From the NCBI RefSeq assembly GCF_002257645.1, contig NZ_NQMO01000001.1, positions 1,102,065-1,166,064 on the forward strand: a DNA stretch of 64,000 bases. The letters run 5' to 3'. The notes under the pieces are model-generated. The model had not been told where the DNA came from and did not search any database. It saw nothing but the letters and a program-made list of their open reading frames with translations. Shown one piece after another: positions 1 through 9,065 of the stretch. Source of the stretch: Paenibacillus sp. XY044 (GTDB taxonomy: Bacteria; Bacillota; Bacilli; Paenibacillales; Paenibacillaceae). How positions within the stretch are numbered: position 1 is the stretch's first letter; every line of letters starts with the position of its first letter. Made by a program: the position numbers and the translations under genes.

Positions 1-671
1 CCGATCAGGTACAGGCACAGCAGGCGGGTGTTTGCAAAGCCGTTCCGGAAGCCGTCGGCCCAGTGATGCAGCGAAATGCTGACCGGTTTGAAGTGGTTTG
101 ATCTGGGCAGGTAGAGCCAAAACAGCAGACTGCATAGGAGGCTGACCAGCCCAAGGATAAACATCGCGATATGCCAATTGAACAAATCGGTAAAAAGGCT
201 GATAATGACCCTTCCGGCAAATCCGCCTACCGCGGTGCCTGCCACATAGAACCCCATGACCTGTCCGATGCTGCGCGGTTCGATCTCTTCGTTCAGATAA
301 GTCATGGCGATAGCCGGAAAGCCCGCAAGGCTAATACCTTCGAGCAGCCTGGCCGCCAGCAGCAGATGGAAGTTTGTGCTGAAGGAGGATACCATGGCCA
401 GCACGGATGTGACGAACAGCGACACGCTCATCACGCCTCTGCGCCCCCAGGCATTGGACAGCAGGGAGACGAACAGCATGCTGACGGCTAATGTAATCGT
501 CGAAAAGGAAATAATGAAGCTGGCACTGGAAGGGGACACATGGAACTCCTTCGCAAATGTGCCGATCAAAGGCTGCGGGCTGTACAGGATCGCAAAGGTG
601 ACCAGACTGCCCAGCAGCATACTGACCAGCACCCGTAAATAGGCTCGGGTACCGATTTGAATGTACTGCAC
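1..671 (-). CDS. MFS transporter, YnfM-like (3' end beyond window)
   Basis: This is the N-terminal part (about 223 codons) of a major facilitator superfamily transporter, probably a drug or metabolite exporter in the cytoplasmic membrane. The start is read as GTG at 671, seven to eight bases after an AGAGAGG ribosome site. The translation has alternating hydrophobic segments typical of TM1-6. A motif-A-like stretch, SNAWGRRGVMSVSL, follows TM2, and RSIGQVMGFYVAGTAVGG resembles E. coli YnfM. The gene continues past base 1, so its end is unknown. It is divergent from a LysR gene, the same arrangement as ynfM/ynfL, which suggests LysR control. Substrate is not predictable. Confidence 0.8.
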   Translation of the reverse strand, partial: MQYIQIGTRAYLRVLVSMLLGSLVTFAILYSPQPLIGTFAKEFHVSPSSASFIISFSTITLAVSMLFVSLLSNAWGRRGVMSVSLFVTSVLAMVSSFSTNFHLLLAARLLEGISLAGFPAIAMTYLNEEIEPRSIGQVMGFYVAGTAVGGFAGRVIISLFTDLFNWHIAMFILGLVSLLCSLLFWLYLPRSNHFKPVSISLHHWADGFRNGFANTRLLCLYLI

Positions 672-819
672 GACAAACGCCTCTCTTTGTTAAGTTCTGG
701 ACGATTCTTTTTATAACGTCCCTAAGTATACGCCTGGATCGCTTATGTTGTATAATGAATTAAAATTATCAAATTAATGCTTCTGAGTTATGAGGGGCGA
801 GAAAGAGGGACAGGCAATC
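672..819. promoter_or_regulatory. Divergent promoter region between MFS and lysR
   Basis: The 148 bp between the divergent starts contains TATAAT at 751-756 (plus strand). An AT-rich interrupted inverted repeat, ATAAT-N8-ATTAT, overlaps it. LysR proteins commonly bind such imperfect dyads between their own gene and the target. No good -35 box pairs with this TATAAT, so the promoter call is tentative and the operator role is inferred. Confidence 0.35.
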
Positions 820-1710
820 ATGGAATGGCAGCAGCTGGAGTATTTCCGTGTCGTGGCCAGGCTGGAGCATTTCATCAAATCAGCGGAGCAGCTGGCTATT
901 TCCCAACCGGCACTCAGCCGGTCAATGACGAAGCTGGAAAAAGAGCTGGGGGTACAGCTGTTTGACCGGCATGGCCGTTCAGTGCAGCTGAATGAAACGG
1001 GAAAGCTGTTTTTGGCCAGAGTGGAACGGGCCTTACAGGAAATAGAGGACGGGATCGAAGAGATCCGCCAATTCCATGATCCGTATGCAGGCAAAGTATC
1101 GATTGCGTTTTTGATGTCGTTTGGCGTTCACAGGCTGCCGGATGTCATCGCGAGCTTCAATCGCAAGTACCCGGACGTTGAATTCGCGCTGTATCAGAAT
1201 CCGACGACGGTCATTGTGCCGCAATTGCTGCGAAGCGAGGTGGACTTGTGTATTATCGGTCCGTTCGGCGGGGAGCCTGGAGTCGTCTGGCACAAGCTCG
1301 TTGAGGAAGAAATGTATGTTTATGTCCCTGCGGATCACCGGCTTGCGGAACGGGAGTCCATCCGGCTTGAGGAGGTGGCCGGCGAACCGTTTATATCGTT
1401 TAAGCCGGGTTATGGCGTCCGGACGCTGATGGAACGGTTTTGCGGCGAAGCCGGTTTTGAACCGCAGATCCGGTTTGAGGGAGACGATATTATGACCGCC
1501 GCGGGGCTTGTATCCGCAGGACTTGGAGTCACGATTATCCCGGCTTTTTCGGGTATCGAACACGGAAAGGTCAAGCGGCTGCGCGTGACGGAGCCTTATT
1601 GCCGCCGGGAAATTGGACTGGCCTGGGTCGAGGACCGGAAGCTTCCTCCCTCCGCCGACTTGTTTCGGTCTTTTATCATCGAATATTTTCGTGCGCGAAA
1701 CGATCAATAA
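820..1710 (+). CDS. LysR family transcriptional regulator
   Basis: A 296-residue LysR-type regulator. The N-terminal winged helix (MEWQQLEYFRVVARLEHF, then AEQLAISQPALSRSMTKLEK) is followed by a periplasmic-binding-like effector domain from about residue 90. An upstream ATG at 790 is in frame, but homologous proteins begin at MEWQQLEYF and an AGAGGGA ribosome site precedes 820, so 820 was chosen. Total length is normal for the family. It is divergent from the YnfM-like exporter and probably controls it and itself. The inducer cannot be told from sequence. Confidence 0.88.
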   Translation: MEWQQLEYFRVVARLEHFIKSAEQLAISQPALSRSMTKLEKELGVQLFDRHGRSVQLNETGKLFLARVERALQEIEDGIEEIRQFHDPYAGKVSIAFLMSFGVHRLPDVIASFNRKYPDVEFALYQNPTTVIVPQLLRSEVDLCIIGPFGGEPGVVWHKLVEEEMYVYVPADHRLAERESIRLEEVAGEPFISFKPGYGVRTLMERFCGEAGFEPQIRFEGDDIMTAAGLVSAGLGVTIIPAFSGIEHGKVKRLRVTEPYCRREIGLAWVEDRKLPPSADLFRSFIIEYFRARNDQ

Positions 1711-1921
1711 ACAATACCTTTTCTTATTTAAGGATTTACTTTATTAAGAAAATGGTTTATTATAACAACAGAGATAGTTGAACCATCTTTTACCTGATGA
1801 TCCTAGGGTTCACCAACTTAGCAGTCAAATTTATTACATGAACTAACTAAGCTTCGCTCAACACACAGGACGACCGCCGGGAGGCGGACTTGGGAAAAGG
1901 GAGGGGAGACAGCATCACCTT

Positions 1922-2278
1922 ATGGCAAATGATACGTTTTCCGCACTGGCAGATCCTACACGTCGCGGCATCCTCGAATTGCTGGCCGGGAATCCCGAAT
2001 TATCCGCCACACAGATCTACGAACGTTTTGATGTGAGCCCGCAGGCCATTTCCCAGCATTTGAAAATTCTTCGGGAAACGCAGCTTGTCCGAGTTGAGAA
2101 AAGGGCGCAGCAGCGCATCTATTCATTGAACATCGATCCGGTCAAAGAGCTTGAACATTGGGCTCAAACGATCCGTCAGCAATGGGATGGAAGGCTCGAT
2201 GCCATGGACCGCGTGCTCGCTGAAGAGATGGCCAAACGAAAAGCCATTCAGGCGAATAATGAAAATAAAGGAGAATGA
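1922..2278 (+). CDS. ArsR family transcriptional regulator
   Basis: A 118-residue winged-helix repressor of the ArsR/SmtB superfamily. The N-terminus FSALADPTRRGILELLAGN and the recognition helix VSPQAISQHLKILRETQLV are diagnostic. It lacks the CxC metal ligands of true ArsR and resembles the metal-independent, YdfF/SdpR-like subgroup that accompanies SRPBCC genes. An AGGGAGGGGAG ribosome site precedes the ATG. Only three bases separate its stop from the next start, so the two genes are almost certainly co-transcribed. The 211 bp upstream show no clear promoter by eye. Confidence 0.9.
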   Translation: MANDTFSALADPTRRGILELLAGNPELSATQIYERFDVSPQAISQHLKILRETQLVRVEKRAQQRIYSLNIDPVKELEHWAQTIRQQWDGRLDAMDRVLAEEMAKRKAIQANNENKGE

Positions 2279-2281
2279 ATA

Positions 2282-2773
2282 ATGAATCATAGTGCCAGCA
2301 AGCAGGAACTCGTCATTACGCGTGTGTTTGATTATCCGGTCGATTTGGTCTGGGATGCCTGGACGGATCCCAGCCTGGTCATCAAATGGTGGGGACCGGC
2401 CCACTTCAGCTCGCCATCGTGCAAGATCGATCTTCGCGAAGGGGGCAGCTACTTGTTCTGCATGCGCGCGCCGGAAAGCTTTGGCGGGCAGGATTATTAC
2501 TCCGCGGGCGTCTACAAACGAATCATTCCGCAGCAGCGCCTTGAATTTACGCAGGTTTTAGCCGATGCGGACGGAAACGCGGTTAGGCCTTCCGAGGTCG
2601 GCATGCCGGAGGACTTCCCTGCTGTGGTCGATTTCATCATTGATTTCGTCTCCAAAGGGAATCAAACCGAACTGATCATCCGAGAGTCCAACTGGAGCCC
2701 GGGTCCAATGGCCGACAACGCGGTCACTGGCATGAACCAGTCTCTCGACAAACTTGCCGCCAGTCTGGCCTAA
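2282..2773 (+). CDS. SRPBCC (AHSA1/START-like) domain protein
   Basis: A 163-residue protein of the activator-of-Hsp90-ATPase homology 1 branch of the SRPBCC fold. The typical opening is visible: VITRVFDYPVDLVWDAWTDP, then KWWGPAHFSSPSCKIDLREGG with the WWGP signature, and a C-terminal helix MNQSLDKLAASLA. These proteins form a deep hydrophobic pocket for a small ligand; most are uncharacterised. The tight coupling to an ArsR-like repressor is a recurrent pair in Firmicutes and suggests co-regulation. A perfect stem-loop terminator lies about 40 bp downstream. Ligand unknown. Confidence 0.88.
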   Translation: MNHSASKQELVITRVFDYPVDLVWDAWTDPSLVIKWWGPAHFSSPSCKIDLREGGSYLFCMRAPESFGGQDYYSAGVYKRIIPQQRLEFTQVLADADGNAVRPSEVGMPEDFPAVVDFIIDFVSKGNQTELIIRESNWSPGPMADNAVTGMNQSLDKLAASLA

Positions 2774-2812
2774 CGATGTTTCTCACACCATCCGTGAGCT
2801 GTATATAAAAGC

Positions 2813-2844
2813 AAAACGCTCCAGATCCGTCTCTGGAGCGTTTT
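2813..2844. terminator. Bidirectional rho-independent terminator
   Basis: A perfect 13-bp inverted repeat (AAAACGCTCCAGA and its complement) encloses a 6-nt loop. It has an A-run on one side and a T-run on the other, so it can serve both converging genes, the SRPBCC gene on plus and the GH127 gene on minus. Confidence 0.85.
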
Positions 2845-2880
2845 GTGCTGCAATGCCTTCATATGAGTTGTTGATTGGAA

Positions 2881-4863
2881 TCAACTATCGCGAATCCATA
2901 CCGTCATTTCGCCGGGCTCCCGGTTGCCCCACAGCGTGTAAGGGACCGCCCGAAGTCGCTGCTGCTGCAGCTGCGGCCGGGCTGTACTGTAGAGATCGTT
3001 CGGCGCCTCCGGCGGAGTCCCGGCACGGATGCCTTCCGCCTCGATCACAGCGACGCCGCCGCGCCATTCGTCCACGACAACCTGCAGCTCGGCATCTGCC
3101 GGAAGACTTAAGGAAGCAAGCGGAGCTCCATTGTCGGTCTCCTCGAGGCAGTATACGAGCGGACCGCGCTGCAGCGCAACTTTTCCGCTGCTGGCACGCA
3201 GGTTCGGGTGGGCATAGATTCGCCGCGGCTGCATATCGAACTCTAGCTCAACCGTGTCACCGGCCTGCCAGTTCCGGCGAATATAGGCATAGCCGTCCCG
3301 CAGCTCATACTGGGCAGGCTGGCCATTTACAAGGATTGTGCTTGTCGAAGACCAGCCTGGAAGACGAAACGCAATCGTGAAGTCACCCGCGCCATCCGCT
3401 TCCAGCACATTCAGGCGGACCTGGCCTTCCCAAGGCAAATGGCTCTCCATTTCCAGCTGAACGCTGCGTCCGGCAACCTTGTGTCCGATCCGGCTGCCGA
3501 CGTACAGATGCACGAACAGTGCCTCATCGTTCGCCGAGTAAATATATTGTCCGAGCGAGGAGAGGAGGCGCGAGACGTTCGGCGGGCAGCAGGCGCAGCC
3601 GTACCATTTTTGCCGAACCGCCTTGATGTGACGCTTGCCGGGGTTGCCTTCGCTGGCCGCAGGCCACACCTCCATCGGGTTCACGTAAAAATAATGCTTA
3701 CCGTCGCCAGCAATCCCTGCGGTTACGGTATTATATAGCGCACGCTCCATTACGTCGGCGTATTCGCCCTTCACTTCGTTCTGAAGCAGCCGCTGGGCAA
3801 AAAAGATCAGACCGATCGATGCGCAGGTCTCGCTGTAATTCGTGTCGTTCGGCAGGTCATAGTCAAACGTAAATGCCTCGCCGTGATGGGTAGAGCCGAT
3901 ACTACCCGTGACATACATTTGCTTCTGCACGACGTTGTCCCACAAGCGGCGGCAGGCTTCCAGCAAAGCGTTGTCTCCTTTAAGCAGAGCCAGGTCGGCC
4001 ATGGCCGTATACATGTAGACGGCTCTCACCGCATGGCCAGTCGCTGCTTCATGCTCCCTTACCGGCTTGTGGGCCTGATGGTAGGCAAGATTCGCGGGAC
4101 CCTGCTGAACGACACCGGGTGCCCAGTGCGAAATCCGGCCGCGCCGTTCAAATTCCTCCTGGAAAAAGCTCGGCTCCTGCCCGCGTTCATCGATCAGAAA
4201 GCTGGCAAGATTCAGGTATTTGGCTTCACCTGTCGCATGGTACAGCTTGACTAGGGCAAGCTCAATTTCCTGGTGGCCGTCATAACCGCGGATTTTGCCT
4301 TCTTCCAGTCCAAAGCGGTTGTCGATATGGTCGGCTACCTTGCACGCAATGTCAAGAAGCTTGGTTTTGCCCGTGCCGTAATAATAGGCGACCGCTGCTT
4401 CGATCAGATGACCGGCCGTGTACATTTCATGGCAGTCCATCAGATTGGTCCAGCGCTGTTCGAGCTTGTCAATCGTAAAGTACGTGTTCAGATAACCGTC
4501 TTCCTGCTGTGCGGCTCCGATCAGATCGATCGCTTCATCGGCGACTTTTTCCAAATCAGAGTCCGGGGTTTGGGCCAGCGAATATCCGACGGCTTCCAGC
4601 CATTTATACAGGTCGGTATCCTGAAAAACGAATCCGGCAAAGCTGCCTTCTTCAAGTCCTGCCGCAATCCGGAAGTTGCGGATCGCATGGCTGGGTTCGG
4701 CATCCGGAACACGGTCATTCAGGGCTTCCCACTGATAGGGAATCACGGTATGCTTGATAAGGTCCACGTGATTTGACCAATAGGAGTCTGTGATGTGGAC
4801 GGATTTCAAATCAAGCGGCTGTGGATGGGTTGGCGCATTTTTGGTAGACAAGTTTTCGTTCAC
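2881..4863 (-). CDS. GH127 beta-L-arabinofuranosidase (DUF1680 family)
   Basis: A 660-residue glycoside hydrolase of family 127, matching the length of Bifidobacterium HypBA1. The zinc/catalytic set of HypBA1 (E322, E338, C340, C417, C418) aligns well with E329 in HHGEAFTF, E345 and C347 in YSETCAS, and C425/C426 in GCACCPPNVSRLL, so the cysteine nucleophile mechanism is probably intact. No signal peptide is seen, so it is likely cytoplasmic and acts on imported arabino-oligosaccharides. It is divergent from an AraC regulator starting 126 bp away, its probable activator. Substrate specificity within GH127 is inferred. Confidence 0.9.
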   Translation of the reverse strand: MNENLSTKNAPTHPQPLDLKSVHITDSYWSNHVDLIKHTVIPYQWEALNDRVPDAEPSHAIRNFRIAAGLEEGSFAGFVFQDTDLYKWLEAVGYSLAQTPDSDLEKVADEAIDLIGAAQQEDGYLNTYFTIDKLEQRWTNLMDCHEMYTAGHLIEAAVAYYYGTGKTKLLDIACKVADHIDNRFGLEEGKIRGYDGHQEIELALVKLYHATGEAKYLNLASFLIDERGQEPSFFQEEFERRGRISHWAPGVVQQGPANLAYHQAHKPVREHEAATGHAVRAVYMYTAMADLALLKGDNALLEACRRLWDNVVQKQMYVTGSIGSTHHGEAFTFDYDLPNDTNYSETCASIGLIFFAQRLLQNEVKGEYADVMERALYNTVTAGIAGDGKHYFYVNPMEVWPAASEGNPGKRHIKAVRQKWYGCACCPPNVSRLLSSLGQYIYSANDEALFVHLYVGSRIGHKVAGRSVQLEMESHLPWEGQVRLNVLEADGAGDFTIAFRLPGWSSTSTILVNGQPAQYELRDGYAYIRRNWQAGDTVELEFDMQPRRIYAHPNLRASSGKVALQRGPLVYCLEETDNGAPLASLSLPADAELQVVVDEWRGGVAVIEAEGIRAGTPPEAPNDLYSTARPQLQQQRLRAVPYTLWGNREPGEMTVWIRDS

Positions 4864-4989
4864 TCCTTACATCATCATCTGCAGCTTTATCATATCGAAT
4901 CAGGCCAAGGATTGTCGGTAGTGGAACGTGCATAAAAAGTGTCATTAGCCCACTAAATTGATGTTCAACAGACGAGCAGGAGGATTGTC

Positions 4990-5802
4990 ATGCTGCCTAT
5001 TTATCTACAACAACCCTACAAGCTCCAAATGGGGGGACAATTTGTCAGCGATGAGGATTGGTCCCATATGGAACGAACCATTACCGATTATGAACTGATC
5101 ATCGGCGTATCGGGGGTGGTCTTTCTTGAAGCGGGCGGCCAGCTGTACGAAGTGAAGGCAGGGGATATGCTGCTGCTGCGGCCGGGAGAGAAGCACCGCG
5201 GATACAGGTTGTCCTCTCCCGGTGTTTCATTTTACTGGTTTCATTTTCTGCTTCCGCCGGATACTGGCGGAGAGCCGGACGGTGCCATACCTCATTATGC
5301 GCACTGTCCGGAGCCGAGCCGGGTTCACATTTTGGCCAGGCAGCTATTGCATGCGGCGAGCGGGGGATACCGCCTGAAGCAGGCAGGGGACTATTTTCTG
5401 ACGTCGCTGCTGATTGAATTGGCGGAGCAGCTGCACGATGCAGGTGCGTCCGAAGCCATGGACCCCCGTCTGTCAGAGCTGCTGGAATGGACCCGTCTGC
5501 ATGCCCTCGAGAAGCATATGTCCGTCGACCGGGTGGCGATCCATATGGGGTATAACCGGAATTATTTGTCCCGGATGTTCAAACAAAGATTCGGGACGGG
5601 CCTCAGGAATTACATTCACCGGATCCGGCTGGAAGCGGCCAGGGAACTGCTCGTATCGAGCAAGCTGCATATTAAGGAAATTGCGGACAGGGTCGGCATT
5701 GAAGACGACAAGCAGTTTATTAAATGGTTCAAGCGGCTCTCCGGCGTTACCCCGACGGAGTACCGACAGGCGTTTTCGGCAACGCGTTTGAACAAGACCT
5801 AA
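4990..5802 (+). CDS. AraC family transcriptional regulator
   Basis: A 270-residue AraC/XylS regulator. An N-terminal cupin-type sugar-sensing domain (GVVFLEAGGQLYEVKAGDMLLLRPGEKHRGY, shown here in part: GDMLLLRPGEKH) is followed by two helix-turn-helix units from about residue 165: VDRVAIHMGYNRNYLSRMFK and IKEIADRVGIEDDKQFIKWF. GCAGGAGGA sits seven bases before the ATG. The divergent GH127 gene is the likely target, as in many Paenibacillus glycoside hydrolase loci. The ligand is presumably an arabinose-containing sugar, which is an inference from the neighbour only. Confidence 0.9.
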   Translation: MLPIYLQQPYKLQMGGQFVSDEDWSHMERTITDYELIIGVSGVVFLEAGGQLYEVKAGDMLLLRPGEKHRGYRLSSPGVSFYWFHFLLPPDTGGEPDGAIPHYAHCPEPSRVHILARQLLHAASGGYRLKQAGDYFLTSLLIELAEQLHDAGASEAMDPRLSELLEWTRLHALEKHMSVDRVAIHMGYNRNYLSRMFKQRFGTGLRNYIHRIRLEAARELLVSSKLHIKEIADRVGIEDDKQFIKWFKRLSGVTPTEYRQAFSATRLNKT

Positions 5803-5835
5803 GTATGGAATCATACCGGTCGTCCGGATGGAAGC

Positions 5836-5882
5836 AAACAGGGTTTCGCGGAGAAATTGATTCTTCCGGACTCTGTTTTTTT
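5836..5882 (+). terminator. Probable terminator after araC-type gene; rest of gap empty
   Basis: AAACAGGGT at 5836-5844 can pair with ACTCTGTTT at 5870-5878 (one G-T pair), with a weaker inner stem, followed by a T-run. The remainder of the 320-bp gap to the P450 gene shows no convincing gene or regulatory signal. Confidence 0.45.
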
Positions 5883-6125
5883 GGGTAACACCAACTTTAT
5901 GGCCCTTTTGGACGTGTCGACATCCGGATCATCCGTGCGAAGAGAGCTGCTTGTCATGCTTAAGTACCTCCCAAAAATACAACCTGGGTAAGTCGAGGCG
6001 CCCATTTGAATCGTGCTATCATTTTTCTAGATCGATGTTGATACCCTGCCGCATATCAAAGTGTGGCGGTCTTCAGAAGATTTTGCACACGATTGCATGA
6101 TACTTGAGGAAAGGATTTGAACTCG

Positions 6126-7316
6126 ATGATACAGGAAAAATACGCCAACATGCTGAACATGGCCGAGGTTTCTACCCCGGACCGAATGTTATTTCCCTTT
6201 GATATCTTCCGTCAGCTTAGAAAAGAAACGCCGGTGCGTTACGACAGCAGCAGAAACTGCTGGGACGTCTTCCGCTACGAAGATGTACAGCGCATTTTGA
6301 AGGATTCCAAAACCTTTTCCTCCGAGCGTGGAGCGGGTGCAGGCGGGTCCATTCTATTTATGGATCCGCCCAAGCATAAGCAAATGCGCGACCTGGTCAG
6401 TAAAGCGTTTACCCCCAAGGCCATTCAAGAGCTGACTCCCCGCATCCAGTCCATCGCCGAGCAGCTGCTCGATTCGGTAACGGATGGGGCCATGGACATA
6501 TCCGGCGAATTTGCCACCCCGCTGCCGGTCATCGTCATTGCCGAACTGCTGGGTGCACCGAAGGAAGATCGGGACAAGTTTAAGCACTGGTCCGATATTC
6601 TGGTGGAAAGTGCCGACGACCTCTCCGACGAAGCATTTCAGCGGATTACCGACAAGCGGATAAAAGCGATGGGGGAGCTGTCCGAATATTTTAAGGGGAT
6701 TATGGCTCAGCGGGCTGCAGAACCGCAGGAAGATCTGGTTACTGCGCTGCTGAACGCTGAAATTGAAGGTGAGAAGCTGTCGGAAAAAGATATTATCAGC
6801 TTCTGCGTGCTGCTGCTGGCTGCCGGAAACGAAACGACGACGAACCTGATCACGAGCGGCGTGCGCGTGCTGACCGAAAGACCGGAGCTGCAGGAGCAGC
6901 TGCATCAAGCGCCGGACCTCATACCGTCCTTTATTGAGGAAGTGCTGCGCTACTACCCGCCGATCATCGCGATCGGGCGAAAAACCGCAGAGACAGTGCA
7001 AATCGGGGAGCAGACGATTGAACAGGGGGCTCAGGTCATCTCCTGGGTGGGAGCCGCCAACCGCGACGAGTCCCGGTTCGACGACCCGGACGGCTTCCAT
7101 CTGGACCGTAAACCGAATCCGCATATGACGTTTGGCTTCGGCATTCACTTCTGCCTGGGGGCTCCACTGGCCAGGTTAGAAGGGAAGATCGCGTTCCAGG
7201 CGCTCCTCGACAGGTTCAAGGATCTAAGCAGAGCTGCGGGAACTGACCTTCAGCCGATCCAAAGCTCTTTTGTCTTCGGCGTCAAAAATTATCCGATCAC
7301 GATGAGCCGCAGATAA
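6126..7316 (+). CDS. Cytochrome P450, CYP109-like
   Basis: A soluble bacterial P450 of about 396 residues. The oxygen-binding I-helix motif AAGNETTTNLI, the ExxR motif in EEVLRYYPP and the haem loop FGFGIHFCLGAPLARLE (cysteine near residue 343) are all present. Overall it resembles B. subtilis YjiB/CYP109B1, a hydroxylase of fatty acids and terpenoids. A TTG at 6117 is in frame, but the GAGGAAAGG ribosome site lies too close to it and at a good distance from ATG 6126. No ferredoxin or reductase gene is adjacent, so electrons must come from proteins encoded elsewhere. It stands alone upstream of dnaA. Confidence 0.92.
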   Translation: MIQEKYANMLNMAEVSTPDRMLFPFDIFRQLRKETPVRYDSSRNCWDVFRYEDVQRILKDSKTFSSERGAGAGGSILFMDPPKHKQMRDLVSKAFTPKAIQELTPRIQSIAEQLLDSVTDGAMDISGEFATPLPVIVIAELLGAPKEDRDKFKHWSDILVESADDLSDEAFQRITDKRIKAMGELSEYFKGIMAQRAAEPQEDLVTALLNAEIEGEKLSEKDIISFCVLLLAAGNETTTNLITSGVRVLTERPELQEQLHQAPDLIPSFIEEVLRYYPPIIAIGRKTAETVQIGEQTIEQGAQVISWVGAANRDESRFDDPDGFHLDRKPNPHMTFGFGIHFCLGAPLARLEGKIAFQALLDRFKDLSRAAGTDLQPIQSSFVFGVKNYPITMSRR

Positions 7317-7431
7317 AGTCCGGTTATCTTCAAACGTGTTTCCGCCTTGTTTCAAAGGGCTTAACCGGCAAGGTGAGCTGACGGATTCCCAACTTCGGGA
7401 GCTCTCCATATTTCTTGGAGGCTCCCGGATA

Positions 7432-7440
7432 TGCTAGAAT
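7432..7440 (+). promoter_or_regulatory. Candidate promoter for dnaA (extended -10)
   Basis: TGCTAGAAT at 7432-7440 fits an extended -10 element (TGN then TANNNT). A GC hairpin lies just upstream at about 7398-7427. The only DnaA-box-like 9-mer seen in the 281-bp gap is TGTACATAA at 7455-7463, one mismatch from TGTGNATAA. There is no cluster, so this is not a recognisable oriC. Confidence 0.4.
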
Positions 7441-7597
7441 AGAAAATAGCAGCTTGTACATAAGCAGAATGATCTAAGGCATCCCTTTACTGCGATGGTT
7501 CCAGGAACAGCATTTGCAGGGAAGAACGGATGTCTTTTTGCGTAAGCCCGCCGGGATGATGATTTCGTTTTACCGATGTATAAGGAGTTGAACGCCC

Positions 7598-8968
7598 GTG
7601 GAAAGGCAAGTCGAAGAATTATGGCACCAGGTCTTGTCCATGATTCAGAAGAAGATCAGCAAGCCAAGCTATGATACCTGGCTGAAATCAACTAGGGCCG
7701 TCAGTTTGCAGGATAACGTCCTGTCGATCAGCACCCCCAATACGTTTACGCAGGAATGGCTGGAGAATCGGTATACCAAGCTCATTTTGACAGCGGTTCA
7801 CGAATGCCTGGATGCTCAGCCGGCGCTGCGTATTATTACCCAGGAGGAACTGGAGACGGAGAGAAAGTCATTACCATCCGAGCCGGTTGCCCTCATAGAG
7901 GATCATCCCCTGAACGATCTAGCTTTTGCCGCCATGCTGAATCCTAAATACACCTTCGATACGTTCGTCGTCGGACTCGGCAACCGCTTTGCGCATGCAG
8001 CTGCACTGGCTGTGGCCGAGGCGCCGGGCAGGGCGTACAACCCGCTTTTTTTGTACGGCGGCGTCGGCCTGGGTAAAACCCACTTGATGCATGCGATCGG
8101 CCACTATGTACTGGAGCACAATCCGCAGTCCAAGGTGCTCTATTTATCATCCGAGAAGTTCACCAACCAATTTATCAACGCCATTATGAACAATCGCGGC
8201 GAAGCTTTCCGAAGCAAATACCGTAACATCGACGTGCTTCTGATTGACGACATCCAGTTCATCGCCGGCAAGGAGCAGACGCAGGAAGAATTTTTTCATA
8301 CCTTCAACGCCCTGAAGGAAATGGGGAAAGCGATCATCATCTCCAGCGACCGTCAGCCCAAAGAAATCCCCACGCTGGAGGAACGGCTGCGCTCCCGCTT
8401 TGAGTGGGGACTTATTACGGATATCCAGCCGCCGGATCTGGAGACCCGGATCGCCATCCTGCGCAAGAAAGCGAAGGCGGAGCATCTCGACATCCCGAAC
8501 GAAGCGATGGTTTACATCGCCAGCCATATCCATACGAACGTCCGTGAGCTCGAAGGGGCTCTCATCCGCGTCATCGCTTATTCCTCCCTCGTCAATCAGG
8601 ACATCACCGTACACATGACAGCCGAAGCTTTGAAAAATATGATCTCGCAGACCCGTCCCCAAATGATTTCGATTCAGGACATCCAGGAGCGGGTGGGGGA
8701 CTATTATGGACTGCGCCTTGAAGATTTTAAAGCGCGCAAACGGACCAAGGCCGTCGCCTTTCCCCGCCAAATTGCCATGTATCTGTCCAGGGAGCTGACC
8801 GATTATTCGCTGCCGAAAATCGGGGAAGCCTTTGGCGGGAGGGACCATACGACCGTCATTCACGCCCATGAAAAAATCGCTTCGGTCATCCGCGAGGATC
8901 AGGAAATTCAGCAAATCGTAAGCCAGCTGTCCGAACATATTAAAAGCCGCATCCAGCCGCGGGTGTAG
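7598..8968 (+). CDS. dnaA: Chromosomal replication initiator protein DnaA (apparently orphan copy)
   Basis: A complete 456-residue DnaA. Domain I opens [22 protein letters not shown]; a short linker (about 80-113) leads to the AAA+ domain with Walker A GGVGLGKT (154-161), Walker B LLIDD (214-218), sensor I IISSDR and sensor II RELEGAL (316-322). Domain IV has the DnaA-box signature [15 protein letters not shown] (413-427), so ATP and DNA binding look intact. It starts with GTG after TAAGGAG. In Firmicutes dnaA normally lies by rpmH and dnaN-recF-gyr; here it is flanked by a P450 and a dehydrogenase, with no dnaN and no DnaA-box cluster. It is therefore probably a second dnaA or a relocated one. 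The domain II linker is short compared with typical Bacillales DnaA. Confidence 0.95.
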   Translation: MERQVEELWHQVLSMIQKKISKPSYDTWLKSTRAVSLQDNVLSISTPNTFTQEWLENRYTKLILTAVHECLDAQPALRIITQEELETERKSLPSEPVALIEDHPLNDLAFAAMLNPKYTFDTFVVGLGNRFAHAAALAVAEAPGRAYNPLFLYGGVGLGKTHLMHAIGHYVLEHNPQSKVLYLSSEKFTNQFINAIMNNRGEAFRSKYRNIDVLLIDDIQFIAGKEQTQEEFFHTFNALKEMGKAIIISSDRQPKEIPTLEERLRSRFEWGLITDIQPPDLETRIAILRKKAKAEHLDIPNEAMVYIASHIHTNVRELEGALIRVIAYSSLVNQDITVHMTAEALKNMISQTRPQMISIQDIQERVGDYYGLRLEDFKARKRTKAVAFPRQIAMYLSRELTDYSLPKIGEAFGGRDHTTVIHAHEKIASVIREDQEIQQIVSQLSEHIKSRIQPRV

Positions 8969-9065
8969 CCTGTTACTTTTTATACCCGTATAACCTGAAC
9001 CTGTCTGCCTCAGACCCTCCTTGGTATGATAACCCCATAAATAATCGACCAGGGAGGAATTTCAG

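Noticed and set aside
5811..6005. Small minus-strand open frame in the gap before the first P450
   Set aside because: It overlaps a probable terminator and resembles no protein family.
7317..7597. Possible oriC next to dnaA
   Set aside because: Only one near-match to a DnaA box and no AT-rich unwinding region or box cluster; an origin is not supported.
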